From contig DATHDF010000074.1 in NCBI GenBank assembly GCA_035319185.1, positions 1 through 64,000 of the forward strand: a stretch of 64,000 nucleotides of DNA. Reading direction: 5' to 3'. A model generated the notes under the pieces. That model ran no database searches. It saw only the letters and a list, made by a program, of their open reading frames with translations, and was not told where the DNA came from. This stretch comes from Fen-1308 sp035319185 (GTDB taxonomy: Bacteria > Nitrospirota > Thermodesulfovibrionia > Thermodesulfovibrionales > Dissulfurispiraceae). Within the stretch, counting starts at the first letter, position 1, and every line of letters begins with the position of its first letter. A program made the position numbers and the translations under genes. Below are positions 17,678 through 25,649 of this stretch, piece by piece.

Positions 17678-19165
17678 TCAGATCTCCTTGATTAAATTCA
17701 ACAGCAGCCTGACCCCGATACCGGTGGCGCCTTTGGCCGAATATGGACGGTCTTTGTCGCTCCAGGCTGCGCCAGCTATATCCATATGTACCCAAGGCGT
17801 ATCGCCCGCGAATTCTTTCAGAAAATAAGCCGACGATGAAAGCGCCCCTTTTCTTCCGCCCACATTTTTGATATCGGCAATGTCGCTCTTCAGGTATTCA
17901 CCGTATTCCTCAAACAGAGGCATGGGCCAAACCCTTTCGTGCACCTCTTCAGACACTGCCTTAAGGCGGCACATAAGCTCTGCATCGGTGCCCATCATTG
18001 CGATTGCCTCGCCGCCGAAGGCCATACTGCACGCTCCGGTCAAGGTCGCTATGTCAATGACAGCGCGCGGCTTTATATATTTTATGGCATACCCTATGGC
18101 GTCTGCAAGTGTAAGCCTGCCCTCTGCGTCCGTGCTTATGATCTCGACAGTCTTGCCGTTTATCGTCTTCACGACATCGCCAGGCCTTGTTGCCCCCCCA
18201 CTGATTAGATTCTCCACGGCAGGGAGTATTGCGGTTACGTTGACGGACATCTTCATTTCCGAGATCGCCTTCATTACGGCCAGCACTACCGCCCCTCCGG
18301 CCATGTCGTATTTCATCCTCTCCATACCGTCGCCAGGCTTTATGTCGAGCCCGCCGCTGTCGAAGGTTACCGACTTGCCGATCAGGACAAGCGGCTTTCT
18401 CTTTCCGCCTCTATATTCCATAATGATAAATTTCAGCGGCTGATCAGACCCCCTGGTCACGGCAAGGTAGGCGCCCATTCCCAGTTTTTCGATCTCTTTT
18501 CTTTCAAGCACCTTTACCTTCATCCGACTACCCCTGGCCGACATCGCAAGCCCGGCAAGCGCCGATGGCGTAAGATCATTTGCCGGAGTATTTATCAGAT
18601 CCCTGGCAAAGCATGTTGCAGCCGTAACGCTCAGGAGCCATTCCTTTTCAAACGCGCCGTCGGAATCAATAATAGTGAGCGATGCGATCCTTTTTTTGCC
18701 TTTTCCGTTTTTCCCGTTTTTCCCATCCGTCTTATATCTTTCGAACCGGTGCATGCCCAGCAGTCCGCCTTCTATGAAGTAAAAAGCCGGCTTCCGGGCA
18801 AAGACCTTTTCAGATGCAATCAACTGCAGGACTTTCATCGAAATGGCGATATCCACCACGCCAAGGTCCCGCAATGCGGAGAATGTCTTAGATCCTGCCT
18901 GCCTCAATCTTTCGTGCGTGATCTCATCCCTTTTGCCCAATCCTGCAAGGAGCAGCCTGGACGAATTAATTCTCCTTGCCGGAAGCAGCATGACCTGTCC
19001 AAGCCTGCCGGGAAAATCCCCTGAGTTGAATACAGCAGACACAAGGCCTCCTACAAGCATGTCAAGGCCGGCGTATGCTTCGATGGAGCTGTCTTCAAAG
19101 ATAGGCAGAACAAGGACGTCCGAGATGATCTGTTCTTCGGGGATATTTTTTACGAGGATATTCAT
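17678..19165 (-). CDS. pepA: leucyl aminopeptidase (M17)
   Basis: 495 residues. The M17 metal-binding and catalytic signatures are complete: LIGKSVTFDSGGLDIKPGDG near 256-275, MKYDMAGGA near 279-287 and the family stamp NTDAEGRL, here STDAEGRLTLADA near 343-355. It is a cytoplasmic dizinc (or manganese) exopeptidase removing N-terminal residues; some family members also bind DNA. The N-terminal domain is divergent, with a basic patch KTDGKNGKNGKGKKR near 145-159. It lies 10 bases after pth. Confidence 0.95.
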   Translation of the reverse strand: MNILVKNIPEEQIISDVLVLPIFEDSSIEAYAGLDMLVGGLVSAVFNSGDFPGRLGQVMLLPARRINSSRLLLAGLGKRDEITHERLRQAGSKTFSALRDLGVVDIAISMKVLQLIASEKVFARKPAFYFIEGGLLGMHRFERYKTDGKNGKNGKGKKRIASLTIIDSDGAFEKEWLLSVTAATCFARDLINTPANDLTPSALAGLAMSARGSRMKVKVLERKEIEKLGMGAYLAVTRGSDQPLKFIIMEYRGGKRKPLVLIGKSVTFDSGGLDIKPGDGMERMKYDMAGGAVVLAVMKAISEMKMSVNVTAILPAVENLISGGATRPGDVVKTINGKTVEIISTDAEGRLTLADAIGYAIKYIKPRAVIDIATLTGACSMAFGGEAIAMMGTDAELMCRLKAVSEEVHERVWPMPLFEEYGEYLKSDIADIKNVGGRKGALSSSAYFLKEFAGDTPWVHMDIAGAAWSDKDRPYSAKGATGIGVRLLLNLIKEI

Positions 19166-19175
19166 ATTGGAAACT

Positions 19176-19754
19176 CTATGCCCGGGCAGCCCGGTTGTAC
19201 TCGTTCATCGCCTTATCGATGCCGCCGGCAAGAATCGATTCGATAGCATGCATTGCCTTAAGTATACCATCATCGATGCCCTTTTTCTCAGCAGGCCTGA
19301 ATCTGCGAAGCACATATTGCTCTACAGGCATCTCCGCATCCCTGCCGATACCGACCTTAACCCTGATGAATTCCTTCGTGCCGGTTTCGACGATAATGGA
19401 TTCTATGCCCTTATGACCGCCTGAAGAGCCGTTTCTCCTTATCTTTACAATGCCTGGTGCCAGATCGAGATCGTCATGAACCACTATAAGATTGTTTATC
19501 TCTCCGTCGCGAATAAGATTACTTCTTTTGAGGGCTTTCCTGACTGCGACTCCGCTCAGATTCATATAGGTGAGAGGTTTCAGAAGGGTTGCATTAACAT
19601 GCTCTATCGAGCCTTTGCCGAACAGATAATCCTCCCTGGCTGAAAATGATATGCCATTACTTTCGGCAAGTCTGTCAAGCACCATGAATCCGATATTATG
19701 GCGAGTGGCGGAATATTTTTCACCAGGGTTTCCAAGTCCAGCAATAAGCCACAT
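19176..19754 (-). CDS. pth: peptidyl-tRNA hydrolase
   Basis: 192 residues, the usual bacterial Pth length. Active-site motifs: WLIAGLGNPGEKYSATRHNIGF at the N-terminus (with the catalytic His near 20), KPLTYMNLSG near 59-68, and VVHDDLDLAPGIVKIRRNGSSGGHKGIESI near 91-120. Pth releases peptidyl-tRNAs that fall off the ribosome. It is followed by pepA, and separated from upstream rplY by a strong terminator, so it likely has its own promoter or depends on read-through. Confidence 0.97.
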   Translation of the reverse strand: MWLIAGLGNPGEKYSATRHNIGFMVLDRLAESNGISFSAREDYLFGKGSIEHVNATLLKPLTYMNLSGVAVRKALKRSNLIRDGEINNLIVVHDDLDLAPGIVKIRRNGSSGGHKGIESIIVETGTKEFIRVKVGIGRDAEMPVEQYVLRRFRPAEKKGIDDGILKAMHAIESILAGGIDKAMNEYNRAARA

Positions 19755-19780
19755 ATCCCTTCCTGACCGACCTTAACAGT

Positions 19781-19834
19781 AAAAAGGCGTCGTTCCTTAT
19801 GCAGTATCAAAATCCTGCATAAGGAACGACGCCT
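19781..19834 (-). terminator. strong Rho-independent terminator after rplY
   Basis: Perfect 20-bp inverted repeat, arms 19785-19804 and 19815-19834, 10-base loop, followed on the minus strand by a T run (complement of AAAAA at 19781-19785). It sits seven bases after the rplY stop codon and before pth. Confidence 0.92.
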
Positions 19835-19841
19835 CCCGTAA

Positions 19842-20495
19842 CTATTTTTCTTTCTCTGCGCCTTCTTCCGGTTTCTTGCCCTTCTTGATTACTTCGGGCT
19901 CGACTACCTCTGCTGCTGCTTCAGGCGCGACAGCGACCTCTTCCTTGATTGTAATGACGGCAACTATCATCTCGCCGGGTTCAGACAGCACCTTGATGCC
20001 TTCTCCAAGCTGGATATCCCTTACATGAACCGATTGCCCGACGCCCAGGTTCGTAATATCAACGGTTATATGTCCGGGGATCTTCTCGGGCAGGCATTCG
20101 ATCTCCATCTCCCTTATGCCGTACTGAAGCATGCCCTTGTCCCTCTTGACACCTATTGACTCTCCGGTAGTCACGATGTGGACGGAAATCTTTATCAGCT
20201 CCGTTGCAGATATTTCCTGAAAATCGACGTGGAGCAGGCCGCCCTGAATCGGGTCCACCTGATAATCCTTGACGATAGCCAGTTTTATGCCGTCCTGAAA
20301 ATTAAGGTTGACCAGTACCTGCTCACCGGCTGTCTTGCTTATGAACTGGGACAGCTCCTTTGCTGCAATCTCGACCGGCAGGGAGTCTCCACCGCGATAC
20401 ATAACTCCCGGAATAACGTTATTCCTTCTGAGTCCGCGCGCCCCGCCCTTGCCGCGAGCATCTCTCTTTACAACATTAAGATTATACTTCTCCAT
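19842..20495 (-). CDS. rplY: 50S ribosomal protein L25, CTC form
   Basis: 217 residues. The N-terminal 5S-rRNA-binding L25 domain (KRDARGKGGARGLRRNNVIPGVMYRG) is followed by the second beta domain of the general stress (CTC) type (HVDFQEIS, GVKRDKGMLQYGIREMEIECLPE). It ends in an acidic-then-basic tail (VVEPEVIKKGKKPEEGAEKEK). It follows prs in the common prs-rplY-pth order, with AGGAGG before the ATG. Confidence 0.96.
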   Translation of the reverse strand: MEKYNLNVVKRDARGKGGARGLRRNNVIPGVMYRGGDSLPVEIAAKELSQFISKTAGEQVLVNLNFQDGIKLAIVKDYQVDPIQGGLLHVDFQEISATELIKISVHIVTTGESIGVKRDKGMLQYGIREMEIECLPEKIPGHITVDITNLGVGQSVHVRDIQLGEGIKVLSEPGEMIVAVITIKEEVAVAPEAAAEVVEPEVIKKGKKPEEGAEKEK

Positions 20496-20535
20496 AATTA
20501 CCTCCTCAAATATATGGCTTAACTTGTTTGTATGT

Positions 20536-21477
20536 TTATGAAAACAGGGAGCTCACTGAACTCTCTTCATGTATACGCTTGATTGCTTCTCCCAGAAGCG
20601 ATGCCACAGACTGGGCCCTCAATTTATCGCAGACCGCAAGCTTATCCTCAAGAGGTATGGTATCAGTTGCTATCACCTTTTCGAGCGGAGATGCATTTAT
20701 GCGGTCAATGGCCGGTCCTGAAAGCACGGCGTGCGTGCATGCCGCCAGCACACGGCGAGCTCCGTTATTCATCAGGGCCTCCGCTGCCTGTGTGGTGGTC
20801 CCGGCCGTGTCGATCATATCGTCGAGGATGATGGCGTCCATCCCTCTGACATCTCCTATTACGTGCATGACCTTAGACACGTTCGCAGCTTCACGCCTTT
20901 TATCTATGATTGCCAGGGAAGCATCAAGCCTTCTGGCGAAAGACCTTGCCCTTTCAACACCACCCGCATCGGGAGATACAATCACAAGGTCCTTGAATTC
21001 GCAATTTTTTAGGTAATCGTGCAGGACAGGGGCTGCATACAAGTGATCGACGGGTATATTGAAGAAACCCTGTATCTGGCCGGCATGCAGGTCGATTGTC
21101 AAAATGCGGTTGGTTCCTGCTGCGGTAAGCAGATCAGCCACGAGCTTGGAAGAAATAGGCACTCGCGGCTGGACCTTACGGTCCTGCCTGGCATATCCGT
21201 AATACGGGATCACCGCAGTGATCCTGCTTGCGGAGGCCCTCTTGAGGGCATCTATTATGAGAAGCAGTTCCATAATATTGTTATTGATCGGGGTGCAGGT
21301 AGATTGCAGCACGAAGACATCCGACCCCCTGACGTTATCATTTATCTGCACCATAAGTTCCCCGTCGCTGAAAGTGGTGACGGTCGTATCGGTCAATGGA
21401 ATACCTATATATTCGCCGACCTTTGCTGCAAGCCCCCTGTTAGCATTGCCCGTAATAAGCTGAATCCCGTTAGGCAT
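20536..21477 (-). CDS. prs: ribose-phosphate pyrophosphokinase
   Basis: 313 residues from the ATG at 21475-21477, which follows GGGGGAG and gives the standard N-terminus (MPNGIQLITGNANRGLA); the frame is open eight codons further but without support. Motifs: YYGYARQDRKVQPRVPISSK near 90-109, the metal-binding DLHAGQIQGFF near 130-140, SPDAGGVERAR near 164, and the PRPP loop DDMIDTAGTTTQAAE near 214-228. It makes PRPP for nucleotides, His and Trp. It lies between tRNA-Gln and rplY. Confidence 0.96.
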   Translation of the reverse strand: MPNGIQLITGNANRGLAAKVGEYIGIPLTDTTVTTFSDGELMVQINDNVRGSDVFVLQSTCTPINNNIMELLLIIDALKRASASRITAVIPYYGYARQDRKVQPRVPISSKLVADLLTAAGTNRILTIDLHAGQIQGFFNIPVDHLYAAPVLHDYLKNCEFKDLVIVSPDAGGVERARSFARRLDASLAIIDKRREAANVSKVMHVIGDVRGMDAIILDDMIDTAGTTTQAAEALMNNGARRVLAACTHAVLSGPAIDRINASPLEKVIATDTIPLEDKLAVCDKLRAQSVASLLGEAIKRIHEESSVSSLFS

Positions 21478-21535
21478 CCTCAATCTCCCCCATGATTTCA
21501 AATCTAACGAACCCTCCTACGCCGCATCAATAAAC

Positions 21536-21610
21536 TGGCTGGGGCGCCAGGATTCGAACCTGGGGATGGCAGATCCAAAATCTGCTGACTTTCCACTTGT
21601 CGACGCCCCA
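21536..21610 (-). tRNA. tRNA-Gln (TTG anticodon)
   Basis: Minus-strand cloverleaf of 72 bases plus encoded CCA (21536-21538). Acceptor arm TGGGGCG/CGCCCCA, anticodon arm CAGAT-TTTGG-ATCTG with anticodon TTG, and T arm with GGTTCGAATCC. It lies between ispE and prs, an arrangement known from delta-proteobacterial genomes, and is probably processed from their transcript. Confidence 0.96.
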
Positions 21611-21612
21611 AC

Positions 21613-22512
21613 TTAATGGGTAAATACAGCCCCATCATTTCCGGTTTGAAGTGTCTCTGCAACCCGGTTCCAGAAAGAAGGGAATAGTTTGGCCGCTTCA
21701 AGCGCCCTTTTATTATCCTCAAACAGACCGAATACAGCCGACCCGCTTCCGCTCATCAGGGCGGCTGCGGCACCGGCATCGAGCATCCTATCTTTGATCT
21801 CCCTTATGACAGGATGCCTCCTGAATACAACCATCTCAAAGTCGTTGTGAAGCGACGACCGCAAAAGCTCAGGACGGCCTTCACCCAAAGCCCTAATTAT
21901 TAGCTTGATATTATTAAGCTTTTCTCCATTATTTGTCAAACTGTCAATGATATCGCTGTCTTCCCTGGACTCCGCCACCATTGCGTAGGCAGACGCAGTG
22001 GAAACAGAGATATCCGGCTTGACAATAAGCATCGAATCTGCCTGCAGTGAATCGACCGGCTGCAAGACATCCCCCCTCCCCTGAACTATCGCCGCAGGGC
22101 CATCGAGAAAAAATGGCACATCAGAACCAATATATGCAGCCAATTGCTTCAGTTCATGGTTCCCCAGTCCGAGGCCCCAGATTTTATTCAGGCCTATAAG
22201 CGCAAATGCTGCATCGCTGCTTCCGCCGCCCAATCCTGCGCCTGACGGTATCTCCTTACGCAAAGTTATCTTAGCGCCTAGTGTCGTATCTGCATGCTTT
22301 TTCAGAAGCGCGGCAGTCCTGAAAACGAGATTCTCCTCCTGCGGTATAGTCATGTTGCTCAGTAGTTCTATGCCGTCTGCGGGTTCAAACACGAGGGTGT
22401 CGTAAAGAGCGATGCACTGCATAAACGAGAGGATATTGTGATATCCGTCGCCGCGCCTGTCAAGCACATATAACGACCAGTTGATCTTTGCCGGGGCTTT
22501 GAGAGTAATCAT
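21613..22512 (-). CDS. ispE: 4-diphosphocytidyl-2-C-methyl-D-erythritol kinase
   Basis: 299 residues, GHMP kinase family. The phosphate-binding loop is PSGAGLGGGSSDAA near 92-105; the N-terminal LKAPAKINWSLYVLDRRGDGYH and the C-terminal ALMSGSGSAVFGLF are also family-typical. It phosphorylates CDP-methylerythritol in the non-mevalonate isoprenoid route. The stop codon falls two bases from the tRNA-Gln gene. Upstream lies the TPR gene. Confidence 0.96.
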   Translation of the reverse strand: MITLKAPAKINWSLYVLDRRGDGYHNILSFMQCIALYDTLVFEPADGIELLSNMTIPQEENLVFRTAALLKKHADTTLGAKITLRKEIPSGAGLGGGSSDAAFALIGLNKIWGLGLGNHELKQLAAYIGSDVPFFLDGPAAIVQGRGDVLQPVDSLQADSMLIVKPDISVSTASAYAMVAESREDSDIIDSLTNNGEKLNNIKLIIRALGEGRPELLRSSLHNDFEMVVFRRHPVIREIKDRMLDAGAAAALMSGSGSAVFGLFEDNKRALEAAKLFPSFWNRVAETLQTGNDGAVFTH

Positions 22513-22544
22513 AAAAAAACGTGGCTAGCAGAAAAAAAGATGTT

Positions 22545-24269
22545 TCACTTGGCTTTTTGTTTGGCTTCGAGATTTCTGATCTTATCTTCCACCCGGGACT
22601 TGACGCCTTCTTCCTTGTCCTGATATTTAAGAGATTGCCGCCAGGCATCCAGCGCTTCATTGTGCTTTCCCATTGCTTCACGAACATCGCCAAGATGCTC
22701 GAAGAGGACCGGGTCGTCTTTAACCGATTGGACAGCCCTGTCCAGATATCTTATCGCCTCCTGATATTTGCCGAGCTTGAAATAAACCCATCCCAGGCTA
22801 TCAAGAATATATCCGCTGTCAGGCTTCAAATCGTGCGCCCTCTGAATCAGGGAAAGGGCCTCCTGCAGATGAATTCCTTTTTCCACATAGCTGTATCCAA
22901 GATAGTTCAGGGCGTCCGCATGCTTGGGGTTTATCTTGATCGCCTTCTTCAACGCACCAACCATGTCGTCAAATTTGCCGGTCTTCTCAAAGAGCACAGC
23001 CTTGCTGAAATATAACTCATCGCTGTCTTTGAAAAGCTGCAGCCCCCTGGAAATCACCTCGTCAGCCTTCTTATAATCCTTCATCTGCACATATACGCTG
23101 CCCAGCTGGCTGAAGATTTCAGCCTTGGTAGCATCGAAGGTGAGTATCTCCTCATAGACCTTTGCAGCCTCGGCCAACTGATTCTGTTTTGTGTAAATAA
23201 AGGCCAGATTCAGAAATGCGTTGAGGTTTTTCGGATCGATAGTGAGGATTTTTTTCAGCTCTCCTATTGCCTCGTCATACCGTTTCAATTCGTCGAGCGC
23301 CAGGGCAAGATAATATCTCGACTGTATATCGTCGGGCTTTGCCGCCGTGACAATCCTGAATTCCGAAACCGCCTTGTCGTATTCGCGCTCCTGAAGATAT
23401 AACATCCCCAGCTTCATATGGACGTCCACATTGGGAATATTCTTTGCGATCTCTTCCAGCTCTTTCACTGCCTTATCGTACGCCTTGTCTGAGATATATA
23501 CCTGCGCCAGCCGTTCCCTGACAAAAATATTCTGGGGATTGAGTTCGAGCGCTTCGGAGTAATATTCTTCGGCCTCCTTGGCGCGCCCCCTAAGTTCTGC
23601 GATAAGGCCCAGGTTCAAATAGGCTGCATCAAATGAAGGATTCAGCTCTATTATCTTTTTAAACTGCTCTTCGGCTGCATCATACTTTTTCTTCTCCACA
23701 AACAGTGTGCCTAGGTAATAGAGCGCCATGATATTGTCAGGGTCCTTCTTCAGTATCACACCAAAAAATTTCTGCGCCTTATCGAATTCCCGCTTGGATG
23801 CGTAAAGGACCCCCAGCGACACCAGAGCCTCCGTCTTGTCGGGCTGCACTTTCAAGGCCCTCTCGTACATACCGATCGCGTCGTCAACCCGCTTCTGCGA
23901 ATTATAGAGCTCGGCCAAATAGATCATTGCAGGGACATAGTCAGGCGTCTCCCTTATAATTGACTCGAAGGTGGAAATCGCCTCTGGTATTTTGCCGAGT
24001 TTTACCAGCATGCGCCCGACCTGGGTCTTCAGATAGCTCGACGATATGTCGTATTTAAGCGCATTGGTGTAATTGTTCAGGGCCTCTTCCCACTTACCGT
24101 GGAGCTCGTTGTCATAACCAAGCAGATATTCGAGGTCAGCCTTCTGCTGATCTATCTTGGGAGCCAAATTTGCCTGCCCCGAAGGCGCCGACGGCTTATC
24201 GGCGGCAATTGCCTGCGAAGCCAAAATAAAGACGGCAAGAATGATTGAAAAGAATCGAACGATTATCAA
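22545..24269 (-). CDS. exported TPR-repeat protein
   Basis: 574 residues with a signal peptide (FFSIILAVFILASQAIAA, cleavage near 22). The remainder is about 14 consecutive tetratricopeptide repeats of 34 residues, recognisable by repeated A-x-x-x-Y/F-x-x-x-L and P-D/N-x-x-x-A-x-x-x-L-G patterns. TPR arrays scaffold protein complexes; in this position (before ispE) similar proteins are known but of unclear role. No lipobox or enzymatic domain is seen. The peptide unit upstream ends in a terminator, so this gene likely starts a separate transcript. Confidence 0.85.
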   Translation of the reverse strand: MIIVRFFSIILAVFILASQAIAADKPSAPSGQANLAPKIDQQKADLEYLLGYDNELHGKWEEALNNYTNALKYDISSSYLKTQVGRMLVKLGKIPEAISTFESIIRETPDYVPAMIYLAELYNSQKRVDDAIGMYERALKVQPDKTEALVSLGVLYASKREFDKAQKFFGVILKKDPDNIMALYYLGTLFVEKKKYDAAEEQFKKIIELNPSFDAAYLNLGLIAELRGRAKEAEEYYSEALELNPQNIFVRERLAQVYISDKAYDKAVKELEEIAKNIPNVDVHMKLGMLYLQEREYDKAVSEFRIVTAAKPDDIQSRYYLALALDELKRYDEAIGELKKILTIDPKNLNAFLNLAFIYTKQNQLAEAAKVYEEILTFDATKAEIFSQLGSVYVQMKDYKKADEVISRGLQLFKDSDELYFSKAVLFEKTGKFDDMVGALKKAIKINPKHADALNYLGYSYVEKGIHLQEALSLIQRAHDLKPDSGYILDSLGWVYFKLGKYQEAIRYLDRAVQSVKDDPVLFEHLGDVREAMGKHNEALDAWRQSLKYQDKEEGVKSRVEDKIRNLEAKQKAK

Positions 24270-24314
24270 GATTGCCCCCGGGAACTTATCAAGATTGAAA
24301 TTGCAAAAATAAAC

Positions 24315-24332
24315 GGGGTCCCTAAGGACCCC
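24315..24332 (-). terminator. Rho-independent terminator of the glgP/radical SAM/peptide unit
   Basis: On the minus strand GGGGTCC and GGACCCC form a 7-bp stem with a four-base loop, followed by GTTTATTTTT. It lies 35 bases after the peptide stop codon and before the TPR gene. Confidence 0.8.
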
Positions 24333-24366
24333 ATCCCTTAACCAGATACCATGTCCTTATGCAGCC

Positions 24367-24429
24367 CTAGCAAGATCCCTTGCACTTGCAGGTCAGAGAC
24401 CCCTTTTTAGAGACTTTTTTAATTGTCAT
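24367..24429 (-). CDS. 20-residue Cys-rich peptide, candidate radical SAM substrate (RiPP precursor)
   Basis: Minus-strand reading gives MTIKKVSKKGSLTCKCKGSC then TAG. The ATG (24427-24429) follows a GAGGACAGGAC ribosome site. The peptide is Lys-rich in its first half and ends in a compact C-x-C-x3-C core with Ser and Thr neighbours, as in precursors whose cysteines are bridged by radical SAM enzymes. It starts 53 bases downstream of the SPASM radical SAM gene on the same strand and is closed by a terminator, so the two form one unit. At 20 residues it is far below normal gene-finding limits. The family is uncertain; small Cys-rich peptides paired with SPASM enzymes (for example the CbpA/CbpB pair, recalled by name only) are possible relatives. 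Confidence 0.68.
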   Translation of the reverse strand: MTIKKVSKKGSLTCKCKGSC

Positions 24430-24482
24430 GTCCTGTCCTCTCTTCGGTATATGCGGCGATAATATCGGCTCTATGCCCGATT

Positions 24483-25646
24483 TTATTTCATTATACCATA
24501 ATGAAAGCATTTGTAAAGGTCACGCGCCGCGTCTGCATCGTCACTTTGTCTGCAAGTCAAACTTGCACGATAACGGCACCCCCCTCGGCATTCATCAATG
24601 GCCTCGCATGCGACCCGTGCGCACTCAAGTTCACCGAGTCTCACCGGCCTGATCTTCGCCCATGCCCCGGCCAACCCGTCATTTATATTGCCCGCCGGCT
24701 GTCGAGCATAAAAAGCGCATTTGCAGATTTTACCGTCTGCAAGCACTGCCGCAAGATGCAGACCGCAGCCGTAACCTCCGGCCCCTTCGTGCAGGCCTTC
24801 CCCAAAGCCGAAACGCAGCAACTTTCCTCCGATTTCAGGCGGCACGCCGAGGACATCATTGTCCTTTAGGCTCCCTTCGCTACAAGGCACATCAACCGTC
24901 CAGTCACGGACCCCGAGGCCTTTGAACAGCGTTTCCATTCCTTCAAATTCGGTCAGGTTTTCGTTATGGATCATGGTTGATATTGAAACTGCATACCCTG
25001 CGCCGACAGCGGCTTCAATGTTCCGCATGACCTTCCGAAAGGTGCCCTTTCCCCTGATTGCATCATGTCCGTGTTCAAGCCCGTCAACGCTGATCTGGAT
25101 CTCTTCAAAGTTAAGATGCTCCAGCAGCTTCTCGTTCAGCAAAAGCCCGTTAGTGAACAGGATCTTCCTGAAAGAATATGCGGTCAGCATCCTGTTTAAA
25201 CCGCTGAACTGCGAATACATAAGCGGTTCCCCCCCGGTAATCAGCAGACGCAGACCCTGCATTGCCTCGAATTCATCGAGCACAGCTTTAAGTTGTATCA
25301 TCGACAGCTCCCTGTTGCCGGACTCGCCCAGATAACAGTGCCTGCACCTAAGATTGCATCGGTCGGTAATCTGCAACTCAAGATAGCGCAGCGAGGGGAT
25401 CGGGGACTGACTAATCGGCGGTCTGTCGGCGCTAACGCGATCGACGGTCAAAATGCCTTCTGAAACACAAAAATCGATGAAATCCGCCGCACCACCGGAA
25501 GACTCACAGCCCTGCCGCAGGGCGCAGCGCATCAGAAAGTCAAAGCCTGTTTCATCGAGCTCATAGAGTTCATCGGTGGCCGGACAATAGACAGACGGGC
25601 ACTCCAGCCGCCTCAGGACATGCCTTTTAGAAAAAAAGTATTTCAC
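24483..25646 (-). CDS. radical SAM/SPASM peptide-modifying enzyme
   Basis: 387 residues. Residues 1-70 form a small winged-helix-like, PqqD-resembling region (YCPATDELYELDETGFDFL ... FCVSEGIL) that could bind a leader peptide. The radical SAM cluster motif C97-x3-C101-x2-C104 lies in ITDRCNLRCRHCY, followed by TGGEPLMY. The C-terminal hundred residues hold nine cysteines in a SPASM-type arrangement (GYGC, KICKC, LECARVAC, DECRGGC, LTC, YKC) for auxiliary 4Fe-4S clusters. The GTG start lies three bases after the glgP stop, so translation is likely coupled. The downstream 20-residue Cys peptide is the probable substrate. Confidence 0.88.
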   Translation of the reverse strand: MKYFFSKRHVLRRLECPSVYCPATDELYELDETGFDFLMRCALRQGCESSGGAADFIDFCVSEGILTVDRVSADRPPISQSPIPSLRYLELQITDRCNLRCRHCYLGESGNRELSMIQLKAVLDEFEAMQGLRLLITGGEPLMYSQFSGLNRMLTAYSFRKILFTNGLLLNEKLLEHLNFEEIQISVDGLEHGHDAIRGKGTFRKVMRNIEAAVGAGYAVSISTMIHNENLTEFEGMETLFKGLGVRDWTVDVPCSEGSLKDNDVLGVPPEIGGKLLRFGFGEGLHEGAGGYGCGLHLAAVLADGKICKCAFYARQPAGNINDGLAGAWAKIRPVRLGELECARVACEAIDECRGGCRYRASLTCRQSDDADAARDLYKCFHYGIMK

Positions 25647-25649
25647 GCA

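Noticed and set aside
20528..21016. Long open frame opposite prs (162 codons), and similar ones opposite moeA, pepA and glgP
   Set aside because: They mirror the codon structure of the real genes, have no ribosome sites and encode no recognisable protein.
24300..24372. Selenocysteine-type extension of the small Cys peptide past its stop
   Set aside because: The stop is TAG, not TGA, and the following codons give no sensible continuation before the terminator.
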